Shown: positions 36,276 through 49,203 of the stretch, piece after piece
Position numbering within the stretch: the first letter of the stretch is position 1
Layout of the letters: each line of letters starts with the position of its first letter
Assembly (NCBI GenBank): GCA_048013815.1
Contig: CM106585.1
Location: 15,004,001-15,068,000, forward strand
Length of the DNA stretch: 64,000 nucleotides
Origin: Setoptus koraiensis
Taxonomy: Eukaryota; Arthropoda
Direction: 5' to 3'
Position numbers and translations under genes: made by a program
The notes under the pieces: model-generated
The model's input: the letters and a program-made list of their open reading frames with translations, nothing else
Databases searched by the model: none
What the model was told of the DNA's origin: nothing

Positions 36276-39230
36276 CCGTCTGGCCGCCGAGAGGCGCCCC
36301 GGCGGAAAGACAAGGCAAGGTGTCAATTAATTTTTGTCGCGCAACAACGTTTACACAGCGTAACAACAAAAGCAGTTACGTAACCCTCAAAGGCTCGCAG
36401 CAGAAGCCAAGCAAACACACACACATAAACGGCGCAATAAATAAATGTTGTGTCACTGCTGTCAACTGCAACACGAGATTACTTCTGATTCATTGAACAA
36501 TCGAGCACTGTCAGCTGTCACACTTTTGTCACTTTTGTCTCGCTTGTGCCACTATCGGCCGTTGCACAAACTAATGTTATATAGCGCGTTGTTGGTTGCG
36601 TATTGGCGAAAGTCAATTGGAAAATTGCCGTTTTCTTGTGTTGGTTGCGAGTCAACACAACTAACGCACAAAATTTGTCATTGTTGTCTGAATGTTGGTT
36701 TGTCGATTCGTCGAAACTCCGGCCATTGCCGGCCGAATAAATACACTGAATAGGGCACACGATTGTGCGCTATTGTGGAGGCTGCCAAGTTGTAATTGTG
36801 CGCCGCTACATAGTTGTTGCGTTGCGCAATAGACTCCTCTTTTCTTCTGACAACTGTTGTCTGGGAAAATGGCCCCATTATGGGCCGTAATGTGCAGTGC
36901 TGCTTGTAGCTTATGGCGGCTTATTGTTGCCATTAATGTGATGTGTTATTGCCATTGTTGCGAGTTGCGCAACACACAACCAGCATATATCACAAATCAC
37001 AGCGGTATTATGCTGCTGAAAACTAATATCGGTATAACTGACTCGCGAGTTGCCAGTTGCCAGTTGCGCTTCGAATTGATTGAATCGCTGCCAGAAACGA
37101 TCGCCCATTGACGGGCGGCAACTTGATATTTGCAAAAGTTGTCGTCATTTAGTTATTTAATGTGTGTCTCACGAACGGCGACAAAGTCGCCACAGCCCGT
37201 TCTTTCGGACGGTTCGTTGAGAGAGTTGTTTGAGTGCGCTGCGAACGAAGATTCTGCGAAAGAAGATTCTTTCGAGGAAAAAGAAAGTGCAAAAGAACAA
37301 TTGGCAGTCCTTTTGTGCGCCCCTTCGTACTGCGACCTGCGTTTGCCGGGCCGGCACTCGCAGGTCGCCGAAGCAGCAAATCAGTGTGACGCAACCCGGC
37401 GACCAATTGTGATGGATCGGCGACATTGATCGATTGGCCGCGCTGCTGGCCCAGCGCAATCGTGTGCCCGACCAATAGTGTGCCCGACCAATAGTGTGCC
37501 CGATGTCGCCCTCGATCGCACACACTTCCGCTCGTGGGCCCGAGCAGCCGACTGCACAGCCGATATTCGGCGGATCCGCGGCCGATATTCTGCGGATCCG
37601 CGGCCGGCATGCGGCCGGCGTGCAGCCGCCGAGACGCGACCGACAAAAGGGGCGAGTCGCGCGCGTCAAGTGACGCAATCGCCGGGCGATCGGGGGCCCG
37701 TCAGACGCACAACACGTGTGACACGTGCATCGGACGGCCACTTGTGCCGTATGGCCACGCTGGTCGCAGCGTAATCGCGACAGTCGCCGCAGTCGCTGCA
37801 GTCGCCACAATCGCGCCCACTGTCGATGACCAATTGGCTGGACGAAGCGGGGCCCGGTGGCTGGGACGCGGCGCACGGGAGCCCCATTGAAATGTGATTT
37901 TTGTTGTGACTCCTGGTGGCTGCGAACGCGTTTATGCAAGCGCATTATCACCGCCACGACCAGCACACTATTGAGGGTGGCACCACTGACTGATTATCGG
38001 TGGCCATTTGTTGGGCGCATTAATTCTGTGCCGCGATTCATGGAAGCTTCGAGAGGCAGATTCGATGATTCGACAGAGGCGATCATTGTTGTAACGGGCA
38101 GCAGCAGCAGCGACAAACAAAGGCACGCCAAGTCCATTGATGGAATTCGCACGCCAGCGGAATGCCAGCCGATAATCTGTTGCCGTTGGCCTGTTGGCCG
38201 GCGAGCAACGGGCCGGATAATCCGACAAGCCAGCCAACGAGCGGCCAGAGCGATGTGGCGTCGCGAGAGATACAATTGTGTCTGTTTGTTGCGCACTTTG
38301 CACACTTTCAATCATCGTGCATCACGTGTGGTTGTGACCATGCTACGCTGGCGACCAGCGGCCAGTTTGCGAAAAGAAGCCTCCGTCGGGATGGCTGCGA
38401 AACTCGCTTCGAAACTGGCTGCCAGTTCTCGTCTCGAATTCGGCCGCTCCGACGCGCAAACCTCGGCAAATCGCGAGCAAAGCCGGGGATTTAAACGCAC
38501 ACCACGGCACACAATTCAATGGCACGAATCAATGGCACACAATTCAATGGCACAATGGCAAATCTTTGGGGCGCTAAAGTATTAGCACGTGCTGCTGGCG
38601 CTGCTAATCCAACGGGCGAGGACACACAGAGACGGAGATGCGGCCGAAATGCATTGTTGTGAGCGGCCAGTGATTGCAAATCTATAAACATTGCACACTT
38701 GCAATATAATCTCGACTAATGTCACAACAACGCGCACTGGCCAAACAAAAGAAGCAACACGTTTCAGGGCCCCAGTGCGAGTTTGCAGCCACCAACTGCC
38801 CGTTCGGGCCCGTTCGAACCCAATTGGATCCGTTTGGATCCGTCTGAGATTTGTGGCTCGGACTTGGTAGCGCTGTCGGCGCCATCTGGCGACAGTTCGG
38901 CGGGTGACCATTTGCGACGGTGGGCGATCGGTTGACAGTGGCAATATATTGTTGATATATCGACGATATTGCTCGTGCAATGATATCGCAATGATCACTC
39001 TCGGACAATCATTCATCGGTGCATTGTTGTCGCGATACATTGTCTAATGATGATTGCGATTTACATTTTGCAGCACGACACTGCTGCGCCTCGTCGTCAT
39101 TATTGTTTGCGGGCCCCGGCGGCGACCGGACAACGCGCCGGTTTGGCAGGGTCGACGCTGGCGCAACCTGGCATCGGAACAATTGATCATGATTCGCAAG
39201 TGGGCCCCGTCTGCCGATCATCGCCGCCGT

Positions 39231-39330
39231 AGCGCCGAACATGGCCGAACATGGCCGAACATGGCCGAACGTCGCCGAACGTCGCCGAAGCATCGCCAAG
39301 CATCGCCAAGCATCGCCGAAGCATCGCGGA
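39231..39330. repeat. 10-bp tandem repeat (ATGGCCGAAC)n grading to CATCGCCAAG
   Basis: Ten units of constant length; the sequence drifts along the array from ATGGCCGAAC through GTCGCCGAAC to CATCGCCAAG. Confidence 0.88.
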
Positions 39331-42300
39331 ACTGTCGCGAAAATCGACAATTTTTGCGCCAGAGAGCGAGGCCGCTTCGAGCGAGGCCCACTGTGAACTA
39401 TCGGTCCGTGGATGCAAATATCTGATCGGCGTCCAATTGTGTTTGTTGTTGTTGCTGGCACAGCCGACCCTGGGAGCTCCGCCGAAGTTGAGCGGTCGAA
39501 CGGAGCTCCGCCGAAGTCCAACAGTCGAGCAGAGCGCCTCCAGCGGCGTCCATTAACAGCGCCATTGTCAGTTGGCAGCGCTCAGCTTGTGTTTTGATGA
39601 ATATCCCGAACGGGCCAGGCCCAAACTTGGCTCGAACTTACCTGTTGAATGGTGATGAAATTAGTGCCGGCCGTAATTGCAAATGTGAACCATGTTTGCC
39701 TGTGCGCTGGTTGTGTCGCGGCACAGCGAGAGTTATCATGGAGTTAAGCAAACACAAACAAACAGCCACAAACAATGCAATGGATATTGTTTGCCGAGCA
39801 CTTGGCCGGATATTTATGCGCCCGAGAATATGCGTGTGCGGCAACAAGTTGCTGCTCGGCCGCTCCGAGCAGCAATTGGGACACAATTCGGCCGTTCGGC
39901 GATTCTGCGATTCGCCTGTTGGCCAGTTCGAACGGCCGAACTGGCCAACTGGAGCTCGTTTCGAATTCGAACGCATCGCTGGCCGGCATAGCGCGAGCGC
40001 TCGCAATGTAAACACAAGATTGCTGGCCAAACATCCGTCGCGTTTGTGTATATACGCGCAGTGTGTGTGTGTGTGCCCGACCGGCCGCATTCTGGTGCCG
40101 CTGGCCGGCCGGTAATTCACCACCTGGCGCGATAATTGACACAACGCGGCGTGATATCATCATCTATTAGAGACAGGCCAGCAAATGAAGGAATTCTCAC
40201 ACAAGAATTCGCGCCGCTTGTTTCGAACGCGTCCACGGTGGTCTATTAGCAGCGGCCGCTGGACATATCCCAACACTGCACTCACTTATCACTCGGCCAG
40301 CAGGCCAAACTGTCCAGTCGGCGCTGTCCAGTCGGCGCTGTCCGGCTCGCACCGTCCGCTCGCCGCGGACGCTTCGAGCGCCGCCGCCCGAGGTGCCCGC
40401 TGGACGGGCAATCTGCGCCAGGCTGCGCGCAGCAGCATGGACCGGCGTGCACCAGCGCGGACGGGCCGGCGGCCGGAGTCAAGCTGCGCGCGACAATTAA
40501 TCGCGCCGGCCGGCGCGGAATTTCTCTCTCTCTCTCTTCTCAGGTCCGCGCGCACCGAATCGCACACAGTCTGCGATGTGGCTCGCAAGTCGGTGAGCGG
40601 CCCGGCGAGCGGCGTGATTTTCATTTTTCAAAATTGTGCCAACTACAAAATGACTGCTCCAGTTGGCTGCATCGGGCCGCATTGGGCTCCAGTTGAGAGC
40701 GGTCGGCGCGTTCCCGTTTCGCACGGCCGTCAGCGACCGGCCCGATGTTGTGTTCGCGCAAGTTGCCAGTCGCAACAACAAATTCTCACTTTGGCCGCCG
40801 AGGTTCGGCCAACTCGCGCCACTGGCGGCCAAAGCAAACAACGAGACGGGACGCGGCAGCGCCAATTGGCACCTCGCTCTCTCTCTCTCTTGGCGCCTGT
40901 GGGCGCTTGTTGTCGGCGACACTCGCCGATGCGCTCGCCAGCGAGCGAGCGCCGGACGAGCGCCACACAAAGGCCCGACGAAACCCGACGAAGCCCGGCG
41001 GAGCGGCAGACTCGCGACAGTAGGAGACCCCATTGCGACACCGACTGCCGAGCTACAGTTGGGCGCTAACTGGTGCCCGCATTCGCTGTCACAGTTGGCA
41101 GCTATGACAGCGAATGTGACGGCCAAAGTGACGGCCAAAGCGACGGCCAAAGTGACGGCGTGTCGGCGGTCGCCACTGGGAGCCTTGCGCAACTCGCGGC
41201 ACGCGGTCGGCCGCTTGTTGTTGGTGGCGGCGGGGCGGCAGAGCGAGCTTCGGAGCGGTCGACAGTGGAACTGTCGCCGCGTCAATGTCAGAGGCAACAG
41301 TGACGAGATTTGTTTTAAACTTTCAACTGCACTGTTCGCGGCGGCCGAACGAGGGGCCCGCAAACAGCGCAAACAAACGGACAGACAAGGATCGCGCCTC
41401 CGAGGCACGTGCCACTCAAACGGCGCGCACTGGTCAGCGCTCGGGATTGGCGAGTTGGGGGGGGGCGCCGTGCCGACGGGCGACGCTTTCGAAGGGTGTC
41501 GCTGTCGTCGCTTCTGCTGTCAGTTTGCGCAGATAAACAGCGCCGTTGTGCGGAGAAACGGATAGGCCGGTTTGTGATGGCAGCTCGAATCACGGCGGCG
41601 GCCTCTGTCGATGCGATGGTTGGGTGTTGATTTAAGCACCGCGGGCCGCCATCGACAAGCGGCCCGCAAACGACGAGCGGCCCGCACGACCATCAACAAC
41701 AAACAAACAGATATACTGCCGATTCTGCAGATCACGAGCACGATTCGCATGATATGAATCACTTCGCGGCCGCTGTCCAGGTGCCGGTCGGGCAAACTCG
41801 GGCAGCGCTGTGTTTAAATGTTTAAATATCCGCTTTGTTTGCACATATCCGCCGTGAGCAGCGTGTGCCAGATCGATGATAGACGATCGGACGATTGGAT
41901 ATTGGCGTCGAAAGGCCACTGAGGCCGCGCTTGTTTCAGTCGGCCGCGCGCTTTGAGATGATAAAACATTTATAAGCATAAAACGCGGGAGATTGCGTGA
42001 GTTTTGCATTTATCTGCGCGTTGATCTTGGCCGACGCCGACAGGTTGCTGCGGTCGAAGTGGCAACAACAATTAAGCGACCGGCCAACGTAACGACGAGC
42101 AAACGCAACAACAAATCAGTTACATGACTCATGAGGGCAATTGCGCGGATACTCGTGAATACGCACAAATAGACGCTCGGGCAATTTGTTTGTATTTATT
42201 GCAATTCGGGCAGCCATCGCTCGAGCGGCCGCGTTAACTATCCCGATGACTAATTGAATTTGTCAGACGGCCAATTGGATAATAAAATGTGAAAATCTAA

Positions 42301-42952
42301 GCACCGAGCGATTGTTTCTCACAGCCAACGGCGCCCTGGCATCAGATGCGGCGACGGGACGGCATCACGTTTTGGCCAATCATTTGATCAAAAGATTGAT
42401 CACACGCCGATTGATTGTTTGGGCCCTCGAATTCGCCATGCAAGCTCGCCGCCGCTGCCGTGGGCATTCGCCGCTCTCGGTATCCGCGGCTGCGGGTATT
42501 CGCCGCTGTGCTTGGGGTATCGGCTGGACATTGGCCGGTGCAGATGGGTGCGCAAAAGCACTTTGGCGACCGCCTCGACCCGCGAGAATCAGCCGCCGGC
42601 CAGCCAGGCATTGGATAAAATCCAGTATGGTATCCGATGTGCGCATTTGCATTGGAATGAGAGTGATTTGCAAGTGAGAATCGATTAGTTTGCTGCGAGT
42701 GGTTGCAGCGAATTCGCAGCGCATTCGGCCAGCAAATATGATTGATCACCTGTGTGCAGCTGTTGCTAAATTGACTATCATGATCTGTTTGCATTAATTG
42801 GATAGTTAATGCCTATCATGTCGGCGGGCAACACTGCCAGTCGGTGATGTTACCTGAGTGTGTTTAGACACGCCAGCGGTGGTAATCCATTTATTTATTG
42901 TTTATTGTTGTTGTTGTTTATCCGCGCTCTGTTTCTGCTCGCCTTTCGCGTC

Positions 42953-43018
42953 GGGCATTGTCGCTGTTCGTGGGGCATTGTCGCTGTTCGTGGGGCATTG
43001 TCGCTGTTCGTCGGGCAT
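42953..43018. repeat. 20-bp tandem repeat (GGGCATTGTCGCTGTTCGTG)n
   Basis: Three nearly identical copies and part of a fourth. Confidence 0.9.
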
Positions 43019-43856
43019 CTATGCGCCCATGCGACTGGAATCAGTGCGCACAGTCGAGCCCGCGACTAGCTAACTATCGCGGCCCATTAATGATAATGCT
43101 GCCCGCCATCAATGATGCGGCCGGCGGCCGCGTTCGCCCGGCTTACCCGACGCGCCGTCCACTGGGCCGTCCACTGGGCCGTCCAACGATAGAGCGAGAG
43201 AACGATAGAACGCGAGAACGGGCACAAGCGGACGGCGGCGCCCGCGAACAATGCGGCGCCTCCGTGCGCCGCAACCAACAACAACAAGCAGCCACTGACC
43301 GTCACACGGACTGAATGGCCGAGCGACTAACAACCATTCAGCTGCTCGTTTGCCTGCCCTCGACGCTCGGCTCTGGCGCGGTCTGTGATGGCGCGTACTC
43401 GCCATTTGCATAGACTGTGTTCTCGCCAGAATTCGGCGAGAATTCGACGAGAATCCAGCGAGAATTCGACGAAAATTCGATGAGAATTCGGCGATGATAT
43501 TGTGTCCGAAGCCCATTGTGAGCACTGCGAGCTTGTGGGCATTGTGAAGAACGTTTTGTAGTCTACAAACTGTATAGCGATGTATAATATTACATTATGC
43601 ATTGTGGTGCACGGAGAGGCGTTGTGCGTTCGCGCCTCGCGATCGCACTGCAACGATCGCGGCCACTGCAACGGCGATTCGAGGCTCGTTCCGAAGCGAA
43701 CGTTCCATTTAAAATGCCTCACCAACGGCAATCAATCAATGCTCGCCACTACACCTGTGGCCGCGCTCACCTGTGCGCATGTTTGTTTGCAGGGGGCTCG
43801 CTGGCGCAAACAAGCGGCTCTGGCGCGGGCGTGTCTCCATGGGTGCAGTCGCCTCG

Positions 43857-43912
43857 TCCAGTTTGCGCTGTCCAGTTTGCGCTGTCCAGTTTGCGTTGTC
43901 CAGTTTGGGCTG
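43857..43912. repeat. 14-bp tandem repeat (TCCAGTTTGCGCTG)n
   Basis: Four copies; the last two carry one change each. Confidence 0.88.
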
Positions 43913-45654
43913 TGCGGCGCAGGTAGCGCAAATAAGCTGACTTTGCTGGCGAAATCAGACCAAAATCACTTAACCTGTAAGACAAAACTTGCACTTGTTT
44001 GTTGTTTGTGCAAGCCAAGACACTAACCGGCCGATACGGTAGCCTCCCAATGGCCACTGCGCCAGCACAATACAAATATGAGCGCAAGCAACGAGAAATG
44101 CGAGACAATAAACGAGAAACAAGAAGCCACCGGCCGCTCCGCTCGGCGCAACGTGTTCATTGGCGCTCCGTTTGCCGGCCTCCCCGACAGCCGGACGGGC
44201 ATGGATGGCCCTCGGACGGGCATCGATGGCCGGCCCGGCCGGCCCACTGCCAGCAGCGACAACAGCGCCACTGCTTCGGCATTGCGATCGATTTTTCACT
44301 CTGACCGACTGACAAAAGACCGCGAATTCCAACCACTGACCCGCGATGCACACCATGTATATATACATGATGATGCCATAGAAATGTGAGGCACGGCAAG
44401 GGAAGAAGCGAGGAAATCGGGCGAGAATCGGACGAGAATCGGGCGAAAATCGAGCGAAAGTCAGACAGCTCATTAAGCAACAAAAACAATGGGCGTGCCG
44501 CGGCTGATAGCGATCCGATTGGCGATTCGAGCTGATTTGATTTGATTTAGTCGGAGTCATTTAGTGGCTCTGGCCAAGTCTGACCGATCTCATTTATCTG
44601 ATCTCTATCTGGTCTGGGACGGTTTGCGGTGTAAACAGGCCAGACGACGGCGGCGACTGAATGGAGCTCACTTGCGGTGCCCAATCAAATTGGTTGGCCG
44701 GTGCGATTGAGCGACGGCCCACCAATTTGATCGGGTCCGGCGAATCGCAACTCGCCACTCGCGAGCCAAGAGCCACGGTCAGACGATCGAGCGGTCGGAC
44801 GTTCGGACGGTCAGACAGCGGAATGGCGAAGCGGTCGGACGGTCGAATGGTCAAGCGGTCGAATGGGGAGGATCCGGCCATCATTAGACGGTGGACGCAG
44901 TGATCGCAAACAGAGCGGGTTCGCCGGCGCTCGCGAGTCAAGTTCAACAGGTGAGCGGGCGCCTATTGTTGCGAGCCCAATGCAGCTGCTGCCAGCGAGA
45001 GCCGAGACTCAAAATGAAGCGACGCGCAGAGAATGCGGCCAGTGGCGGCCCGAGCTCCGCCCAGCGCCGCCAACAGCGAGAATGGCTTCGAATCGGGCCG
45101 CTCTAAGCGCCGAAAATAGTTGCGTTGCTGCGGCCAGAACGAAGCGGCCGCGTTGGGCCGCCCGATCCGCCGACCCGCCGACCCGCCGGTTGGCCGAGCG
45201 ACTAATTGAACTTTTACAGTTGTGTGCTCGCATAAGCTACAACGGTCAGTTTGTGTGCCCGTCCGAATGAGTTGAGTCGGAATGACGGACAGAGGGCACA
45301 ATTGAATTGATTACGTTTCCAGTTTGCGGCTCGCAGATTGCAGACTTGAAATTTTCGGCAATTTGCCGCCGTTTTGGGGTCATTCGGCGGCGACCCGTTG
45401 GCCGGGCTCGAACTTGAAAGCAAGCAAGCGATCAGCGAGCGATAGGCGAGCGCGAGTCAATCATTAGAGCGGGATCATCTGTGTCGATAATCGATTAATA
45501 ATTGTTGCAACTGGCCGCTTGATTGGCATTTGGCATTGGAATAAACGACGCGCGGATAAACGGCGAGCGCACTTGAAACAGGGCGAAAAATAAACAACAG
45601 GCTGCCCGTATGCACGCGTTCGTTTGGACGCGTCGTCCAGTCGAGGCTCGGACG

Positions 45655-45748
45655 CTCGGACATGGCGGACAGCGGTCATAGCGGGCAGCGGACATGGCGG
45701 GCAGCGGACATAGCGGACGGCGGACAGCGGACATGGCGGACAGCGCAC
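45655..45748. repeat. GCGGACATGG / GCGGGCAGCG compound repeat
   Basis: About nine imperfect decamers. Confidence 0.82.
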
Positions 45749-45955
45749 AGATATGCGTCGGATATGAGCGCGGTACGTGTTGCTCGGCGGACATGAGTTA
45801 ATTATATGGTTTGGGCATGCACGGCCGACAAGTCGCTCATTTAAGTCGCACATTTAACAGCAAATCAATGCAATTGATCCGCTCCGATTTGATTCGACTC
45901 GAATCAAATCTAATCGAAGCGCGCCGAATCGATTGCAGCCGACGCGATGCCCAAA

Positions 45956-46028
45956 TTGCCGAATTGCCGAATCGCCGAATTGCCGAATCGTTGAATTGCC
46001 GAATTGCCGGATCGCCGAATGGCCAAAT
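45956..46028. repeat. 8/9-bp tandem repeat (CGAATTGC)n
   Basis: Eight to nine units of GAATTGCC or GAATCGCC. Confidence 0.85.
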
Positions 46029-48846
46029 TGCAATGCGCTGCAAGTGGGCATTAAATTTTAACGGCAACAAATTGTTTTCGAGGCGAAGCTGGCGATGATT
46101 ACCTGGCGAACGCTTTAATACACACAACACAGCGATGATACACGATATAATATAATGCGAGCGAGGTATCGCATTACCTGGTCACGATGCCGGACACAAA
46201 CGAATGTGACTGCCGCCAGCATCGCGGGCACTGGCCAATGGTGACCGGCGATTGGCGAATTGGAACGAAAGCCGCCAATTGCACCGAAATGAAACTCTCG
46301 CCGGCTAATGGGCCGTCCATTCAGTTCTCGCATCTTCGTTTATCGCTGTTGGGATTGCCGGTGCTCGTTCGCAGGCTTCGCGGGCACTGCGATTCGCGCA
46401 ACAACGCAACAAAACAACAAACAACAAAACAGCAAACAACAAAGCAACAAACAAGAGACGAGCGATCAGGCCAACGACAGAGCGACAGAAGGACAAAACA
46501 ACAGGCAAGTGAATAAACAAGTCGTGACCACGCAATGCTCGTTGCGTCATCGTCGCTCGTTAATAATCATGGCCGCTCGGCGATGATAATGTGAGCCGCC
46601 GAGAGGCCGTTTTGAAACGGCGGCATCAATGAATTTACGCTCCATAAATCATCACGATTCACGAATTGCGCCATCTTGCCGCCGCTTGCCGCCAACGACA
46701 CTGCCGGTCGGTCCACTTTGGCCGGTGCCATTCGAAAATACAAGACAAAAAATATGCGTCGGTAATGCTGTCGTTGCTGCTGTTGCCGTCGGTGTTGTTG
46801 GCGCGGCGTGCGCCATTGGCGTTGCCCCCATTTGCAGTCGCTGTTAATTTCAATATTTGTTGCAGCGTTCGAACGTTCGAACGTTCGAATGCCGGCCAAC
46901 AATCAAGCGAGACAATCACCAATTAACAAGAGCGACGCACGTGCAGTGCACGCTTTGCGCTCTTCGCTTCTCTGTGGCCCCTCGGCTCGGTGTCGCCACT
47001 CGAGCCGCTCGTGACGCAAACCAGTGATATCGAGAGATATCGTTTATAGATATCGCTCGCCTATGAAACATATTTCTCTGTTGTCGGCAAAGCGCCCAGA
47101 GGCGCGTCACGACCACCGAGAGACAATTGCCGACAATCGGACCATTCGAGCGAATGCGAGCCAATTCGCGCCAATTCGCGCCAATTCGAGAGAACTCGAA
47201 AGAACTCGAAAGAACTCGGGAGAACCCGAGAGAACCGAAAGACGGCCGAACGCAAGTGGCGGATGTTGTCCATTTGGACACACATATCCGACATGTTGTC
47301 TCGGATATGTGTTTGTGTCGGCCGCTCAGCGCCACCTATCGCGACCGGCCAGTTTCTCCAGTTTTGCCAGTTTCTCCAGTTTTGCGCTGGCCGTGCCAGC
47401 CGACGGTCAGCGGGTTACGTAATGACGAGTTCCGCAACGGCGAGTTACGTAACGGCGAATTGCACGGTCACAGTTGTTGTGCGTTGTTTGCTTTGTGTGT
47501 TTGGTGGCTCACGCCGGCTTGCGGCCGGCGAAAGCGTCGATATTGTCGCGCATAAGTAAGTATTGTGGTGCCAGTGTAAGCTCGCTTGTTTTATTTACTT
47601 GTCCGTTGCGTTTGTTGTGAGAACTGCCAGTGGCGAATCCGAATGCGCTCTAAATGAGCAAACACACAACACGACAACTATTTATCAACACAATCGAGCG
47701 TGTGAGTTATGTAATAGTCTTATTATTCGACCAGCCCAAGTGTGTGTACGTTTCTCATGCCTGGCCCCTCTCGATTGAATAGCACGTGCTGCGCTATTTA
47801 TTATGTCACCGTTATAATCATTTGCAATATATTACAACACTTTTCCGTTACGCTCTCTCACTGGGGGCGCTTGCGATTTTTCGCGTTGCCAGTGGGCGCG
47901 CTGTCGGCGGCGATCACCGTTAGATAATATACTGATAGTTGTTGCGCAATATCGATTGCCTAATGCCAGTCGCTGGCGCCTGCCAATAAACTGTAAATGA
48001 CATTGCGCATTGCGTAATGCTGCTTAATTCGTGGCCGTAAGCGCCGATGATGATGCCGCGCCAAATAATGCCGATGTGTTGCGCAATGATGTCATATCTA
48101 GCTCGTGCGCGTAGTGCGCTCGTTTGTGGTCGTTTGTGTGGGGGTGGCACGCGTAAGCGGCGGCCACACCGACACACCGACACACCGACACGCACACCGA
48201 CACATAACGACAAATGGGGCCAAACTGGAGAAATGTCGAAATGCCTAGTTATGGTCACAAGCAAACTGCGTGCGCACTAGACACGAGCATGACGCATGAT
48301 TACGTAACCGCATACACGGATAAGTCACCAGTGACCAGAGACACGCCGGCCCTCTAATTGACCGGCGTGTATCCGTTATTTGCGACAGCAAAACTCAAAT
48401 GTGTGCACATAAAGATGAGCCATTGCTGTTGCTCGTGCCGGTCGTATCTAATTAAATATGATATTACTGTATATCGCACAATAATAATATTGTAATGTAT
48501 CATCCAAATGATCAAAATGATTGCCCGTGAAAAATCGCTACCGCCATCTACCGGCCAACGCTCGCAATCGGTGTTTGTTGGCGTTTGGGGCTCACGCTCG
48601 GATCAAGCTCGACATCTATAATGACAATACAATATCTATAATTACAATATCTGTAATAATACACGCAAATATGTGTGGTTTGTCGGATTGCGATCAACGA
48701 CAATATACAACATGTATATTTATGTATTTATATGTGTATTTATGTGCTGAGGGGCTCCGATGAAGCATCAATCATCGATCGATCTATGCATCACAAGATG
48801 TTGTGAGAAATAGCGAAGGGATATGGATGGAAACAAAAAAGGGGAA

Positions 48847-48870
48847 AAATCTATCGATATCGATAGATTT
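48847..48870. promoter_or_regulatory. 24-bp perfect palindrome with two overlapping DRE words
   Basis: AAATCTATCGAT followed by its exact reverse complement. The centre TATCGATATCGATA contains TATCGATA twice, the site bound by DREF at housekeeping promoters in Drosophila. Whether a DREF-like factor uses it here is inference; no transcript start could be read from the sequence. Confidence 0.5.
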
Positions 48871-49147
48871 GTCAGCCGAACCCTAGAGGCAATACGCTCT
48901 GTGACCACTATCCAGTGATTGTGTGCGGCCCCCACGAGCATAAATCGGGTATGCTGGCACCCAGAGCGGCTGTTCTGTCGTGAACTGGACAATATTGCAC
49001 ATACCTGTATTGTGTCATTGTTTCAACTAATAAAAATAAAAAATCCAACAAAATGTCTATGGCCTCCACAAAATGTCAGACACTATTTTTCGTCATGACA
49101 TAAATAATAAATGACTGACTATTGATTCAATCGCATCCGCATCCAAG

Positions 49148-49184
49148 TGACATCATACCTGTCTAGCTCGCCCGTATGATGTCA
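49148..49184. repeat. Inverted repeat, 11-bp arms, 15-base loop
   Basis: TGACATCATAC (49148-49158) pairs perfectly with GTATGATGTCA (49174-49184). Confidence 0.85.
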
Positions 49185-49203
49185 ACAACTGGCTGAATCT
49201 CAG

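Larger units (their letters stand above)
16001..48300. other. GC-rich, CpG-dense block without supported genes
   Basis: Roughly 32 kb rich in GCCGGC, TGGCCA, CAATTG and CG dinucleotides, with frequent short imperfect tandem repeats. Stop codons are scarce because of base composition, so open frames up to 327 codons occur on both strands and often overlap in several frames (40.2-41.6 kb). None shows a recognisable domain or plausible amino-acid composition. Because a 120-bp Toll exon was hidden in the similar block to the left, small exons cannot be excluded here. No transposon ORF, tRNA or rRNA was seen. Confidence 0.6.

Noticed and set aside
38805-38830. GTTCGAACC as a tRNA B box
   Set aside because: The flanks do not pair as a T arm and no A box or anticodon arm lies upstream.
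39638-39760. Minus-strand CAACAG|GTAAGT as the donor of a real exon
   Set aside because: The donor is strong, but the frame upstream is unrecognisable and no partner acceptor or neighbouring exon could be supported.
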